Shown here: in pieces, positions 1 to 12,187 of the stretch
How positions within the stretch are numbered: the first letter of the stretch is position 1
How the letters are laid out: each line of letters begins with the position of its first letter
Source: Haematobia irritans
Taxonomy: Eukaryota; Arthropoda; Insecta; Diptera; Muscidae
Length of the DNA: 64,000 nucleotides
Direction: 5' to 3'
NCBI RefSeq assembly: GCF_050003625.1
Contig: NC_134398.1
Location: 112,258,145-112,322,144 of the forward strand
Notes under the pieces: generated by a model
What the model saw: the letters and a program-made list of their open reading frames with translations, nothing else
Database searches by the model: none
What the model was told of the DNA's origin: nothing
Program-made: the position numbers and the translations under genes

Positions 1-660
1 GTCAAAAGATCTCAAATTAAATATAACTAAAGCGACATGTTGATGTCAGAAGCAGTAACGGCTGGAGGACAGGTCCAAAGGACATAAACACTGCGGCAGG
101 GGAAACCTCCATCAGAAATATCAGTTGGTTTACTCGTTTGTCTGGAAAATTTGGCATGAAAGGTGGATACGATTTGGACAAAAGCCTTGATGAGCAATTA
201 ACAACAAACACTTGTTGAGCAGTGTGCATGCTGGATTCTTGCCGTTGGTAGCCACACAGGTGAACCATTGCCAAGCGATCCTCTGGGCCACCCGACAAGT
301 GAAAATTGCTTTTTATTTTCGATTAATATGCACTGGCGCTGTTGTTCAGCGAGCATATCATCATTCATTCATCTATCCATCACTGGCTTGCTCTAACTTG
401 CAACTTGACAACAGGCAAACGGCAGCCATATACCAACAGTGGACCCCGAGAGGTAACCATCAGCTAAACCCCCATGCTAACGGAAAGATGCTTGATCAAA
501 TTATAAATTACGCGCCAATTTGCCTTCAGGCTCGTCTCTACTCTTATGTTTCAAACGAGTTTCAATTCATACAGAGATGTCATACATGAATGCTATTTTC
601 GAAAATTGAGGTCAGAGGTTTGAAAGAAAAAAATCTGGGGATCGGTTTATATTCACCCTA
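1..660. other. Unassigned sequence at left edge
   Basis: This stretch is somewhat less A/T-rich than the following kilobases. Open frames up to 125 codons exist on both strands, but none shows a domain or repeat that I recognise, and they overlap each other, so I do not call a gene. It may be unique DNA or the edge of something outside the window. Confidence 0.3.
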
Positions 661-668
661 AACATATC

Positions 669-672
<4 letters not shown>

Positions 673-761
<89 letters not shown>
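673..761. repeat. (TA)n microsatellite
   Basis: About 89 bp of uninterrupted TA dinucleotides. The sequence is self-complementary and cruciform-prone. Nothing is encoded here. Confidence 0.95.
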
Positions 762-765
<4 letters not shown>

Positions 766-1046
766 AACGTATAGTTTGGGGACAGTGTTTTTTTGTACTT
801 TACTTTACAGTAAATTTTTATATTCTACTTTGTCGTACTATATATACTTATTTTTTCCAATTCCCATGTAAGGATCGTTATATACAACGTTTTTCCTGTG
901 TATCGCATATTTCAAGGACTGTGTCATTTTATCGCATATTTCAAGGACGTGTACTCAAATTATACGATATATATAATACATAATAGTGTTGCCGCGCATA
1001 CTTCGTTTTCACTGGTTTTTGTCTTCACTATTTTAGAGTTTCATAC

Positions 1047-1500
1047 AATTACATTACAGAGGGCATTTACTACAAACAATATTATCTCCAGAGGGCATCT
1101 TGATACAATTTATTACTATTTCCACACATTGTAGCGATTATCAGGATTGGTCCAAACAAAATATTGTTTGTATTCTTGTAACATATTATGTTTCACCTTA
1201 GGTATACACTGGTAGAAAAAGTTGTGATGCATTTTTTTGTGTTTATATTTTTTAATGCGCCAATTGGTTACATCCATTCTTTTACTTGCAGTATACTCTC
1301 TAGATCTGTATTTCTAAACACATATATGTTTTTAGGGTATTTTTATTTAATATATGTTTGCATCCAAGCATATTATATTTACAAACATTTTGTATCCCAA
1401 ACATTGTATTAAAATTTACATTACAGAGGGCATTTACTACAAATAATATTATCTTCAAAGGGTATCTTGATACAATATGTTATATTTTTCACACATGTAA
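1047..1500. repeat. Pair of ~85-bp direct repeats 370 bp apart
   Basis: The segment at about 1047-1133 (TTACATTACAGAGGGCATTT at its start) recurs at about 1417-1500 with a few substitutions. Between the repeats lies a fragment of the tRNA-pair repeat family. The second copy replaces part of that family's usual right-end sequence. A shorter direct repeat, ATCGCATATTTCAAGGAC, is found at 902 and 931. Confidence 0.75.
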
Positions 1501-1590
1501 AAATGTAAAAAATTAATTGTTTGGAACTCAAAACCATATAATTTTTACACCCAAACATATGAAAAACAGTCTTTTTTGTCCGTGTATATT
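1190..1590 (+). repeat. Right-end fragment of the tRNA-pair noncoding repeat (copy E)
   Basis: The segment resembles 20150-20505, 37380-37645 and 46281-46487. Shared features are GCGCCAAT near the start, repeated (C)CCAAACAT motifs, and an end containing CATATGAAAAACAGTC followed by TCCGTGT. No open frame is conserved between the copies. This is a truncated copy: the part with the tRNA-like sequences is absent. Confidence 0.6.
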
Positions 1591-1814
1591 TCCCAATTCC
1601 TTTGTCTAAATTCTCCAAATATATTTCATTTATCAACAAAATTAGTAATCAATCAATTTCTAACATCATTTTTATTAATAGAATCCCAAAAGCATCGTAT
1701 GATTTTAAAAATTCCCAATGAAGGATAAAGATTCGAAAAATGTCTGCAAAAAATGTTTTAGTTTTAGCTATCAGATGTTACCTTATATATAATAAAACAA
1801 AATCCAAAAAATCT

Positions 1815-1888
1815 GAGTGCAACAGGATTTGAACCTAGACTTCAGGGCTCCTATTCCACCGCACTACATACCGTGCTACGTAAGCGCT
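1815..1888 (-). ncRNA. tRNA-like Pol III sequence (unit copy 1)
   Basis: On the minus strand an A-box-like GTAGCACGGTATGTAG is followed by a good B box, GGTTCAAATCC, at tRNA-like spacing, and then a T6 run just after the end (1806-1811), which would stop Pol III. Stem pairing is poor, so this is a tRNA-derived sequence rather than a functional tRNA gene. Confidence 0.55.
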
Positions 1889-2159
1889 GTTTGCTCCTTG
1901 ACATTAGCACTTACAATACATATGCTATTGCACCATTTAACTTAAACAGAAAATCAAATCATTTACATATGGCGGGAATTTCGCAAAGCTAGTATTTCAT
2001 TCTAGTGTTACCAAGTGCAAATATATATAGTATTAAGTTACCTTACACTGTCTGTAAAATTAAGAGTTTTTAGAATATGAATAATATGTATCGTTAAACA
2101 GATTTAAACACCACATTATAATAAGATTTGAAAAAAACGAAAAGAACAGAACTTCTAGA

Positions 2160-3780
2160 AAAAGTATCAACGACACTTTATAAAAAAAAAAAATAAAATA
2201 AAAATTTGTCAAATTTTCTTTTTTTTTAGAAAACTTTGTTAAAATTTTATTGCTTCAGAAAATTTTGTCAAAACTTTATTTATTTAAAAAAAAACCAAAA
2301 TTTTATTTCTTTAGAAAATTATGTCAACAATTTATTTGTATAGAAAATGTGGTTAAAACTTTATTTCTTAATTACATTTTATGAAAAATTTAATGTTTTT
2401 AATTTTCCATATAATTTAAATTTTAAACAATTTCTAAAAAATAAAATTTTGGGAAAAAAAATTTAAAAGAAATCAAATTTTGACAAAATGATTTAAATTT
2501 TTTCCAAAATTTTATTTTTTAGAATTTTTTGAAATTTAATTTATATGGAGAGTTTTGTCATAATATTATTTATTTAGAAAATGTTGTTAAAAAAAAAAAA
2601 TTTAAATTATTTAGAAAATTTTATCATTTTTTAGATTTTTATCTTATAAAATTTTTTAAAATTGTGTTTTTATGGACAATTTTAAGAAAATTTTTATAGG
2701 CAACTTGGTCAAAATTGTGGTTCCATAGAAAATATGATAAAAATTTGTTAAGAAAAAGAAAAAGCAAACTTTATCATATCTTGTTTCTAGAGATTTTTGC
2801 TTCTGTAATTCATTTTGTTGCTATAGAAAGTTTTGTCGAAATTTCTTTCTTTATAACATTTTACCAATTTTTTTAAGAAATGATTGTTTTAAAATGTTTT
2901 TTAATATAAAATTTTTCCTCCATGTACGTCAAAATGTTTATAGAAATTAGTTTTCGTCTTTAGAAAATTTTGTGATTTTTTCAATAACTTTTGTTGTTTT
3001 CTTGTAGACATTTTTAGAAATTTTATCTCATTATAATTTTCCAAAGAACATTTTGTCATATATTTTCTAAAGAAAATTTTATTTTCAAATTGTGTTTCTA
3101 TAAAGTTTCTTCTTAAATAATATATGTATTTCTTTATTAAATTGTTTTAAAAATGTTCTTTGAAAATTTTGTCTAAGCCTTGTGAAAATTCTTGTTGAAA
3201 TGGTTATTTCTATCGGAAAATTTGCTTCTACTGAAACTTTTTTCAAATTTGTCCTTCTACAGATTTTTTTTTCAAAATTTTTTGTAGCAGAAATTCTTGT
3301 TAAAAATGTTATTTCTATAAATAATTTTGTTAATAGTTTGTTTCTAAAGAAATTCCTGTTACCAAATTTTCGTGTAAAAAAAATATTTCTACAGAAATTG
3401 TTATTAAAAACTTTATTTCTATCAGAAAATTTTGTGAACATTTTGCTTCTACAAAATTTTTCTTTACAGGTTTGTTTTTGTTTTTAAATGTTATTTCTAT
3501 AATTGTTTTTCATAACAAATTTTAATTTGATAGAAGTTTTGTTTCTATTGAAACTTTCTACATTAACTACATTAATTTTTCCTAAAATGTACTTAAGAAA
3601 TAAAGTTTTAACAAAATCTTCTAAAGAAATAAAATTTTGAAAAGTTTTCCAAATAAATAAAATTTTGAAAATTTTTTCAAAGAAATAAAGTTTTGAAAAA
3701 ATTTTCTGAAGAAAAAAAATTTGACAGTTTTCTAAAAAAATTAAATTTTGACAAAATTTTCTGCAGAAATTAAATTTTGA
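2160..3780. repeat. Array of degenerate ~30-bp A/T repeat
   Basis: The array is made of variants of TTTCTATAGAAAATTTTGTC followed by AAAATTTTAT. The orientation flips near 3590: the left side reads AGAAAATTTTGTCAAAA, the right side reads TTTTGACAAAATTTTCT. Small open frames such as 3085-3441 and 3182-3487 are products of this low-complexity repeat. Confidence 0.8.
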
Positions 3781-3789
3781 AAAAAAAAA

Positions 3790-5160
3790 TAAATTGTCCC
3801 TGATACTTTTCCTAGACGTTCTGGTCTTTTCTTTTAATATGATTATAATGCGGCATTTAGATCTGTTTAACGATATATATTGAACAAATGAATTCTAAAA
3901 ACTCTTCATTTTGCCGACAGCGATAAGGTAACTTAATACTATATATATTTCACTTGGTAATACTGGAATGAGATACTAGTTTTGCGAAATTCCCGCCATT
4001 TGTAAATGATTTGTTTTTCTGTTTGTTATGTTAATTGGTGCAAATATACCATATGTATTGTAAGTGGTAATGTCAAAGAGCGATCAGCGCTTGCGTAGCT
4101 CAGCATGTAGCGCTGTGAAGTGGGGGTCCTGAGGTCCAGGTTCAAATCCTGTAGCACCTAGATTTTTGGATTTTGTTTTATTATATATAAGGTATGATAG
4201 TTAAACCTAAAACATATTTTTGCATACATTTTTCGAATCATACTATTTAAAATCATACTATGTTTTTGGGATTCTATTAATAAAAATGATGTTAGAAATT
4301 GATTGATTACTAACTTTGTTGATAAATGAAATATATTTGGAGAATTTAGACAACATTTTCTAACGAAATAAAGGATTGATAACATTTTAAATATTACACA
4401 GAAAAAATATAGTCGTCAACATATAAAAAAACAGACGGCGAGTATTTTACGGCAGAGAACGATATAAATTATTGTACTTTCTAAAAGAGGATACTTTTTT
4501 CTATACCTTAGTTAGACGATTTGACTTAACAATGGACTTTTATACCTTTTATTATTCATAGAACAAAATTTTGAAATATTTTAGACAAAAACACAAAATT
4601 GTCTAAAAAAGTTTTTTTTTTTTATAAAAGCAAAATCTTCTATAAGAACAAAATTTTATATTGGAGAGCATTTTGTATATTTACAATTCAATAATAGAGA
4701 TTGTAAAACCAAAATTTTTCATAATTTTCTACAAAGACAACACTTTGGCAAACTTTTGTATAGAAACAAAGTTTTTTTAATTTTTTTATAAAGTTCGTAA
4801 ACAATTTTTTTCAATACAAAAGTTTGTCAAATTTCTTTATAGAAACTTTTGTCAAAGTTGTCTTTTTATAGAAAATTTTGTAAAATTTGTAGTTTTGCAG
4901 AAGATTTTTGCCAAAATTTTGTTTCTGTTGAAAATTTTGTCAATTATTTTTTATAGAACATTTTGTCATAATTTTATTTCTGTATAAAATTTTGTTAAAA
5001 TTTTACTTACATAAAATATTTAGTCAACATTTTGATTCTATAGGAAATTTTGTTATTATAGAAAGTTTTGTCAAAAGTATATTTCTGTAGAAACTCTTTT
5101 TTCGTTTATGAAAAACTTTATTTTTTGTTAAACATTGAATCTTTTTCAAAATTTATTAAA
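3790..5160 (+). repeat. tRNA-bearing repeat unit, copy 2
   Basis: This unit aligns over its whole length with 7100-8520 in the same direction and, in reverse, with 13480-14830. Its order is a short A/T array, a conserved stretch with GACGTTCTGGT, the tRNA-like sequence, a conserved ~300-bp tail (AAGGTATGATA), then another A/T array with TATATTGGAGA. No open frame is conserved among the copies. Confidence 0.7.
4087..4160 (+). ncRNA. tRNA-like Pol III sequence (unit copy 2)
   Basis: An A-box match, GTAGCTCAGCATGTAGCGC, and a B-box match, GGTTCAAATCC, are spaced as in a tRNA, and T5 follows at about 4162. The sequence closely resembles the copies at 1815, 7393, 14475 and 15432. Acceptor pairing is incomplete. 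Confidence 0.6.
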
Positions 5161-7100
5161 CAAACAAAATTTTATACAAAAAAAAATTTAAAAAAAAATG
5201 GTGAAATGTTTTAAAGAAAGAAAGAAAAAATCTATAGAGACAACATGTGACAAAGTTTTGTTTTTTTAACAAATTTTTCATGGAACCACAATTTTGACCA
5301 AGTTGCCTATAGAAACCCAATTTTGATAAAATTGTCTACGAAAACAAAATTTTGATAAAATTGTCCATAGAAACACAATTTCCAGATAATTGAAACAAAA
5401 ATCTGAAGAAACGACGAAGTTTTGACTAAATTTTCTAAATAAATTAAAAATTTTTAAAAAATAAAAATAAAATTGTGATTTTTATTGAACAAAACAAAAA
5501 ATTTTTGACATAATTTTCTAAAGAAAAAATGTTTTTTGTTTTGAAATTCTTTTTTATTTACAATCTATCCTAGGGAAATAAGCAAATTAGATAACAGTTT
5601 TATATAATATTATATACAACAATTACAGATGTTATGCAAATCCATCGAAATACATAACGTATAACAAAAAAAAAACACTTAGTGAGATTTGCTGTGTATT
5701 TTAAAACCACAGATTAATTTCTAAAAGGCAAGTCTAGTATATGGTAGCGCTTTAGTCTTCTTGTTTCATTGGATCTGGTTGACATGATCGCCTATTCTGT
5801 TAAGATAGTTTTCTGATTGTATATTGAACAAAACAAAAAATTTTTACATAATTATGTAAAGAAATAAAATTTAGACAAATTTTTAAAAAATAATTTCTAT
5901 AAAACTTCAATTTTGACATACATGGTGGAAAAGTTTTATAAAAAAAAATGTTGTCAAAATTTTCTATAAAAATCAAATTTTAATTTTATAAATAAAATTT
6001 CACAATTTTCTAAATAAATAAATATTTTGTGAAAAAAGATACATTTTTGTAAAATAAGAATTTTTAACAAAATTTAAAATTTTTCAAAGAAATAAAATTT
6101 TGCAAAAATTTTGTAAAGAAATAAAACTTTCTACAGAAACAAAATTTTAAGAAAAATTTGTATTGAAGCAAAATTTTATATATAACTTTGGGATCCGTTT
6201 TATCGATGTGCTTTTTAATTTATGCTTTTACATTGTTTTTTACTCGGATTATATTTGCCTATTTATGAAAAAATAGTTATTTTATTATTTTTAAATCTCT
6301 AGGTCTACTATATGCTTTTATATATTAATAAAATAAAAAAAAACCTTTGTGTGGGAATCGAACCCAGAATTCACGAATCCAAAGAGTATATATCACCCAC
6401 TGGGCTATACAACCAATCTCACAACCAATATGTAAAACTGTTATTCGTTGTTCTCACAATTAAGACTTTTTAAGCATTTTTCCAAATACGTAGTTAATGC
6501 AAGAAAATATTATAACAGAAATTTAAGCATCGGAACAAAGTTGACGAAACATAGATTTAAACACACAGGTGTTAATATTTCGCTTCAATCTTTTATATTG
6601 CTGGACAAAATCTTTAAAATTTTTATGAAACTTCTGGGTAAAAGTTGTGACGAAATTTATCTATCAGAAAAACTGTATTAAATAGTTTTTCTGATATATA
6701 CATTTCCGTCTTGATCAAACTATTGGAAATTCTTCCCACGACACCTGACTGACGGAGAACTTTTGCATAAAGCAAAATTTGACCACATAATTTGTAGAAA
6801 CGAATTTTTGAAAAATAGTTAATAGAAACAAAATTTGACAAAATGTTCTTAAGAAACTAACGTAGAAACAAAATAGATTTACAATTTAATAAAAGCATTT
6901 TTCATAGGAACAAAAAATAATAAATAAATAATATATTGACAAAATTTTCCATATAAATTAAATTTAAATAAAAAAACCCAAATTTTCTATAGAAATAAAA
7001 TGTTGAAAAAATTTTCTAAAGAAATAAAATTTTGAAATTTTTGATAAAGTAATAAAATTTTGACAAAATTTTCTGCAAAAATTAAGTTGTGAAAAAAAAA
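5161..7100. repeat. A/T-rich repeat array with an embedded tRNA-like sequence
   Basis: Most of this stretch is made of diverged copies of the ~30-bp TTTCTATAGAAAATTTTGTC-type repeat in both orientations. A less repetitive island at about 5570-5810 and another at about 6190-6780 interrupt it. No credible coding sequence was seen. Confidence 0.6.
6348..6415 (-). ncRNA. tRNA-like sequence in A/T array
   Basis: The minus strand reads an A box (TATAGCCCAGTGGG) and a canonical B box (GGTTCGATTCC) about 35 bp apart. It differs from the other tRNA-like copies of this block and may come from another tRNA or SINE. No strong terminator run follows immediately. Confidence 0.5.
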
Positions 7101-8520
7101 ATATTATAACACTTTCCCTAGACGTTCTGGTTATTTCTTTACATCTGATTATAATGCGGCGTTTAAATCTGTTTTAAGATATAGATTGAACAAATTACTT
7201 GTAAAAACTCTTAATTTTACTGACAGCGATAAGGTAACTTTATCCTATATATATTTTAACTTGGTAACACTGTAATGAAGTACTAGTTTTGCGAATTTCC
7301 CGCCATTTTTTATGATTTGTTTTTCTGTTTGTTAAGTTAAATGGTGCAATAGCATATGTATTGTAAGTGTTAATGTCAAAGAGCAATCAGTGGTTACGTA
7401 GCTCAATATGTAGCGCAGTGGAGTGGGAGTACTGAGGTCTAGGTTCAAATCCTGTGGCACCCACATTTTTAGATTTTGTTTAATTATATATAAGGTATGA
7501 TAATTAAACCTAAAACATTTTTTTGCAGACCTTTTTCGAAACCGTATTATCCTTCATTGGGAATTTTTAAAATCATACTGTTTTTGGGAATCTATTAATA
7601 CAAATGATGTTCGAAATGGATGAAATTTTGATGATAAATGAAATAAATTTGTAGGATTGAGACAACATTTTCTAAAGCAATAAAGCATTGATAAAATTTT
7701 CAATATTTCATTGAAAAACTATTGTCGTAAAACAGAGAATGATATAAATTGTTGTATTGTCTAAAAGTCGATAATCTTTATAATACGATTTGACTTAGTA
7801 ATGGAATTTTATACCAGTTATTGAATCGATGTTAACTTGTCCAAAAAAATTTGAAACCTTCTGTTTTAACACATTTTTGACAAAATATTCAATAGAACAA
7901 AATTTTTTTATAGAAACAAAATTTTGTAAAAAAAATCTATTAAAAGGGAACTGTGACAAAATGGGAAGAAAAATAAAAAATTAAAAAACAAAATTGTCCA
8001 AAAAAAAATTTTGTTATAAAACCAAAATGTTTTATAAGAACAAAATTTTATATTGGAGAACATTTTGTATATTTTCAATTCCATAAAAAGTTTTAAACCA
8101 ACATTTTAACATTACTACAAAAACAACATTTTGGTAAAGTTTTGTATAGAAACAAGGTTTTTGTTCTAAATTTTAGTTTTATAAAGTTCGTATTTTTTGT
8201 TTTCAATACAAAAGTTTGTCAATTTTTTTATAGAAACTTTTGTCATAGTTGTCTTTTTATAGAAAGTTTTGTAATGTTTTTGGTTTTGCAAAGGATTTTT
8301 GTCCAAATGCTGCTTCAGTAGAAACTTTTGTCAATATTTTGTCGAAATTTTATTTTGTAAAAATTTTATGTCCATAAAATATTTAGTCAAAATGTTGTTT
8401 CAATAGGAAATTTTGTCAAAATTGTGTTTTTATAGAAATGTTTGTCAAAAGTATGTTTATGTAGAAACTCTTTTTTTCTTTTTTCGTTTTTGAAAAACAC
8501 TGTTTCTTGTTAAACATTAA
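7100..8520 (+). repeat. tRNA-bearing repeat unit, copy 3
   Basis: This is a direct repeat of 3790-5160 and the reverse of 13480-14830. Shared landmarks are GACGTTCTGGT near 7120, CCCGCCATTT near 7299, the tRNA-like sequence, and the distinctive stretches with CCTTCTGTTTTAACA (7857) and TATATTGGAGA (8049). Noncoding. Confidence 0.7.
7391..7465 (+). ncRNA. tRNA-like Pol III sequence (unit copy 3)
   Basis: The A box is ACGTAGCTCAATATGTAGCGC-like, the B box is GGTTCAAATCC, and T5 follows at about 7466. This is one of the better-preserved copies of the family. Confidence 0.6.
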
Positions 8521-8942
8521 AAACAAAACAGATTTAAATTCTTTTGTCAAAAATTTGTTGGTATAAAAAACTTTGTCACATTTGATTTATATAGACTTTT
8601 TTCTGTAGAACATCTTGTCAACATTTAATTTCATTAAAAAATGTTGTCAACATTTTTTCTGTAGAATTTTTTTTTTCAGTTTTTTTAAGAAAACTTATCA
8701 AAAAATTTCTAAAATTTTTTTTCTTTTGATTAAGCTACTCGTGTAGCTTAAATCAAAATTACAATAATGATTGCTCATATTTTTTTGTATAGAAAATTAT
8801 GTTAAAAATTACCTTTTTTAAGAAAGTTTTGTAAGAAATTTATTTCTGTAAAACATGTTATTTCTTTAGAAAACTTTGATTTGTCAAATTTTTTTATAGA
8901 AACTTTTGTCATAGTTGTCTTTTTATATAAAGTTTTGATTTG

Positions 8943-10279
8943 TATACCCTCCACCATAGGATGGGGGTATATTAACTTTGTCATTCCGTTTGTAACACAT
9001 CGAAATATTGCTCTAAGACCCCACAAAGTATATATATTCTGGGTCCTGGTGAAATTCTGAGTCGATCTAGCTATGTCCGTCTGTCCGGCTGTCCGTCCGT
9101 CTGTGGAAATCACGCTAACTTCCGAACCAAACACGCAATCGACTTGAAACTTGTCACAAGTAGTTATTATTGACGTAGGTCGGATGGTATTGAAAATGGG
9201 CCATACCGGACCACGTTTACGTATAGCCCCCATATAAACCGATCCCCAAATTTAACCTCTTAAGCCTCTTGGTGGTACCTGGTTTTAGTATATGGTCTCT
9301 AACAACCATGCAAAAAATGGTCCATATCGGTCCATAATTAGATATAGCCCCCATATAAACCGATCACCAGATTTTAACTCCGGAGCCTCTTGGTGGAACA
9401 AAATTCATCCGATCCGGCTGAAATTTGGTACCTGGTGTTAGTATATGGTCTCTAGCAACCATGCAAAAATTGGTCCATACCGGTCCATAATTATATATAG
9501 CCCCATATAAACCGATCCCCAGATTTGACCTCCGAAGCCTCTTGGAGGAGCAAAATTCATCCGATTCGGCTGAAATTTGGTACGTGGTGTTAGTATATGA
9601 TCTCTAACAACCACGCAAAAATATGGTCTCTAACAACCATGCTAAAATTGGTCCATATCGGTCAATAATTATGTATAGCCCCCATATAAACTGATCCCCA
9701 CCGTTGCCACTAGGAACAAAAATAATCTACCAAAATTTGGAGAAAGTTCTACAAAAAATATCTTCTATAGAACATTTAGTTCCATTTCTATAGAAAATTT
9801 TGCCAAAATTTGATTTCTAAAAAAATTTTACCGAAATTTGATTTCTAAAGAAAGTTTTACCAAAATTTGATTTCTATAGAAAATTTTGCCAAAATTGGGT
9901 TTCTATAGAAAATTTTGCCAAAATTTTATTTCAATAGAAATTTTGTTAAAATTTTATTTCTATAGAAAATTTTGGCATAATTTTATTTCTGTAAAAAAAT
10001 TTTTGCTAAAATGTTATTTCTGTGGAAAATTTTGCCAAAATTGTTTTGCTATAGAAAATTTTGCCAAAATTATTTTCCTAAAGAAAATATTGCCAAAATT
10101 TTAGTTATAAAGAAAATTTTGATAAAAATATAGCAAATTTTGGTGAAATTTTATTTCTGTAACTAATTTTGACAAAATTTTATTTCTATGGATGACAGTC
10201 TTTAATAGAAGTTTCTACGCAATCCATGGTGGAGGGTACATAAGATTCGGCCTGGCCGAACTTACGGCCGTATATACTT
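8943..10279. mobile_element. mini-me / DINE-1-like (Helentron-related) element 1
   Basis: The element starts TATACCCTCCACCAT and its subterminal right end reads ATGGTGGAGGGTA, giving short inverted repeats. Outside the right repeat comes a small hairpin, TTCGGCCTGGCCGAA, then ACGGCCGTATATACTT. Near the left end a TA-rich core is followed by GTCY repeats (CCGTCTGTCCGGCTGTCCG), the mark of dipteran mini-me elements. Positions 9230-9700 hold about three tandem copies of a ~165-bp unit (GGTCCATA, AGCCCCCATATAAACCGATC). From 9720 to 10180 it carries a tandem array of the ~30-bp TTTCTATAGAAAATTTTGCC repeat. There is no protein; the family is nonautonomous and thought to depend on Helentron enzymes. 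Confidence 0.8.
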
Positions 10280-10335
10280 TTTTTTTTTTTTTGCAAAAGA
10301 TTTTTGTCAAAATTAGAAACTTTTGTCAATTTTTT

Positions 10336-12187
10336 TATACCCACCACCATAGAATGGTAACGGGGGTATAATAAGTTTGTCATTCCGTTTGTAACACATC
10401 GAAATATCGATTTCCGACTATATAAAATATATATATTCTTGATCAGGGAGAAATTCTAAGACGATATAAGCATGTCCGTCTGTCCGTCTGTCTGTTGTAA
10501 TCACGCTACAGTCTTCAATAATGAAGCAATCGTGCTGAAATTTGAAATCTTTTGTCTGCAGGCAGGTCAAGTTCGAAGATGGGCTATATCGGTCCAGGTT
10601 TTGTTATAGTCCCCATATAAACCGACCTCCAAATTTGGGGTCTTTGGCTCATAGAAACCGTAGTTTTCATCCAATTTGCCTGAAATTTAAAATCTGGAGG
10701 TATTTTAGGACCATAAAGAGGTGTGCCAAAAATGGTGAGTATCGGTCCATGTTTTGGTATAGCCCCATATAGACCGATCTCCCGAGTTTACTGCTTGGGC
10801 TTCTAAAATCTGTAATTTTTATCCAACTTGCCTGAAATTTTAAATCTAAAGGTGTTTAAAGACCATAAAAAGGTGTGCTAAAAATGGTGAGTATCGGTCC
10901 ATGGTTTGGTATAGCCCTCATATAGACCGATCTCCCGATTTTACTTCTTGGGCTTATAAAAACCGTAGTTTTTGTCAAATTTGCCTGAAATTGAAATTCT
11001 AGAGGTATTTTAGAACAATTAAGGGGTGCGCCAAAAATGGTTAGTATAGGTCCATGTTTTGGTATAGCCCCCATATAGACCGATCTCCCGATTTTACTTC
11101 TTGGGCTTCTAAAATCCGTAGTTTTTATCCAATTTGCCTGAAATTTAAAATCTAGAGGTGTTTTAGGACCGTAAAGAGGTGTGCTAAAAATGGTAGCATC
11201 GGTTCATGTTTTGGTATAGCTCCCGTATATACCGATCTCCCGATTTTACTTCTTTGGCTTATAGAAACCGTAGTTTTTATCCAATTTGCACGAAATTTGA
11301 AATCTAAAATTATTTTACGAGGTGCGCCTAAAATGGTGGGAATCGGTCAATGTTTTAGTATAGCATCCATGTAGACCGATCTTTCGATTTTACTTTTTGG
11401 GTTTGTAGAAATCGTAGTTATTGTCTAATTTGCCTGAAATTGAAAATCTGGAGGTTTTGTAGGACTATAAATAGGTGTGCAAGAAATGATTTCATTGTTT
11501 GGGATTCTAGAAACCGTAGTTTTTATCCAATTAGCCTGAAATTTGAAATCGAGAAGTATTTTAGGACCATAAAGAGGTGTGCTAAAAATGGTGAGTATCG
11601 GTCCATGTGTTAGTATAGCCCCCATAAAACCGATCTCCCGACTTAACTTCTTGGGTTTCTAGAAACCATAGTTTTTGTCCGATTTGCGATAAATTGGAAT
11701 TCCATAATATTGGTATTTTAGACACACAAAAACGTGAATCAGATTTAGGTTTTAGCGGTCCATTTTGTAAGGCCTCCATATAGACCGATTTCACTTCCTG
11801 AGGGTATAGAAGGCGCACTGATCAAGAAAATTGTTAAAATAGTAAAATATTCAGATTTTAATTCTCGTAATCATATAAATAATGCAGGTGGAAATCTAAA
11901 GATTTGCAAATCAAGGCGTTATTTCATCAGTTTCTTGCACACTTACAATAGATGTTAATGATTCCTCTAAAACTCAAACAAAAATGGTTCTTATAAATCC
12001 CGAATATGATATAGTCTTCATAGGTAAAATCTTTCAATTTATCTTCGGCAAGTGTACTAGTTGAACTGCCCTGCGTGGGAGAATATCTGTCATCAAACCC
12101 CTGAAATTTCAAAGGAAACTATAATATTTGATTCATGGTGGTGGGTATTTAAGATTCGGTCAGCCGAACTTACTGCTGTATATACTT
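10336..12187. mobile_element. mini-me / DINE-1-like (Helentron-related) element 2
   Basis: The left end is TATACCCACCACCAT and the right inverted repeat is ATGGTGGTGGGTA at 12134, followed by the AAGATTCGG...CCGAACTTACTGC hairpin and TATATACTT. A TA core and GTCY repeats (CCGTCTGTCCGTCTGTCTG) lie at about 10430-10500. The middle, about 10570-11790, is a tandem array of roughly seven ~175-bp units (GGTATAGCCCCCATATAGACC, CCGATTTTACTTCTTGGG). Open frames here (for example 10856-11074) are repeat artefacts. It lies 56 bp from element 1, in the same orientation, and belongs to a different subfamily judging by its central repeats. Confidence 0.8.

Larger units (their letters stand above)
1600..4390. 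repeat. Foldback-like unit with mirrored tRNA-bearing arms
   Basis: About 600 bp at 1600-2240 is the imperfect reverse complement of about 600 bp at 3780-4380. Matching landmarks include GGCGGGAATTTCGC at 1972 with GCGAAATTCCCGCC near 3985, and the tRNA-like sequences at 1815-1888 (minus) and 4087-4160 (plus), which therefore point outward. The 1.5 kb between the arms is a degenerate array of an approximately 30-bp A/T repeat. No transposase frame is visible and I see no clear target-site duplication. It could be a foldback transposon or an inverted duplication of a local unit; copies of the arm elsewhere at 7100, 13480 and 15150 favour a mobile or amplified unit. Confidence 0.65.

Noticed and set aside
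17..589. 93- and 125-codon overlapping frames at the left edge
   Set aside because: They lie on opposite strands over partly the same DNA, and neither shows a motif or repeat that supports coding.
10542..11818. Protein-coding frames of 66-78 codons in both directions
   Set aside because: They recur with the 175-bp tandem repeats of the mini-me element and share its repeat sequence, not a protein family.
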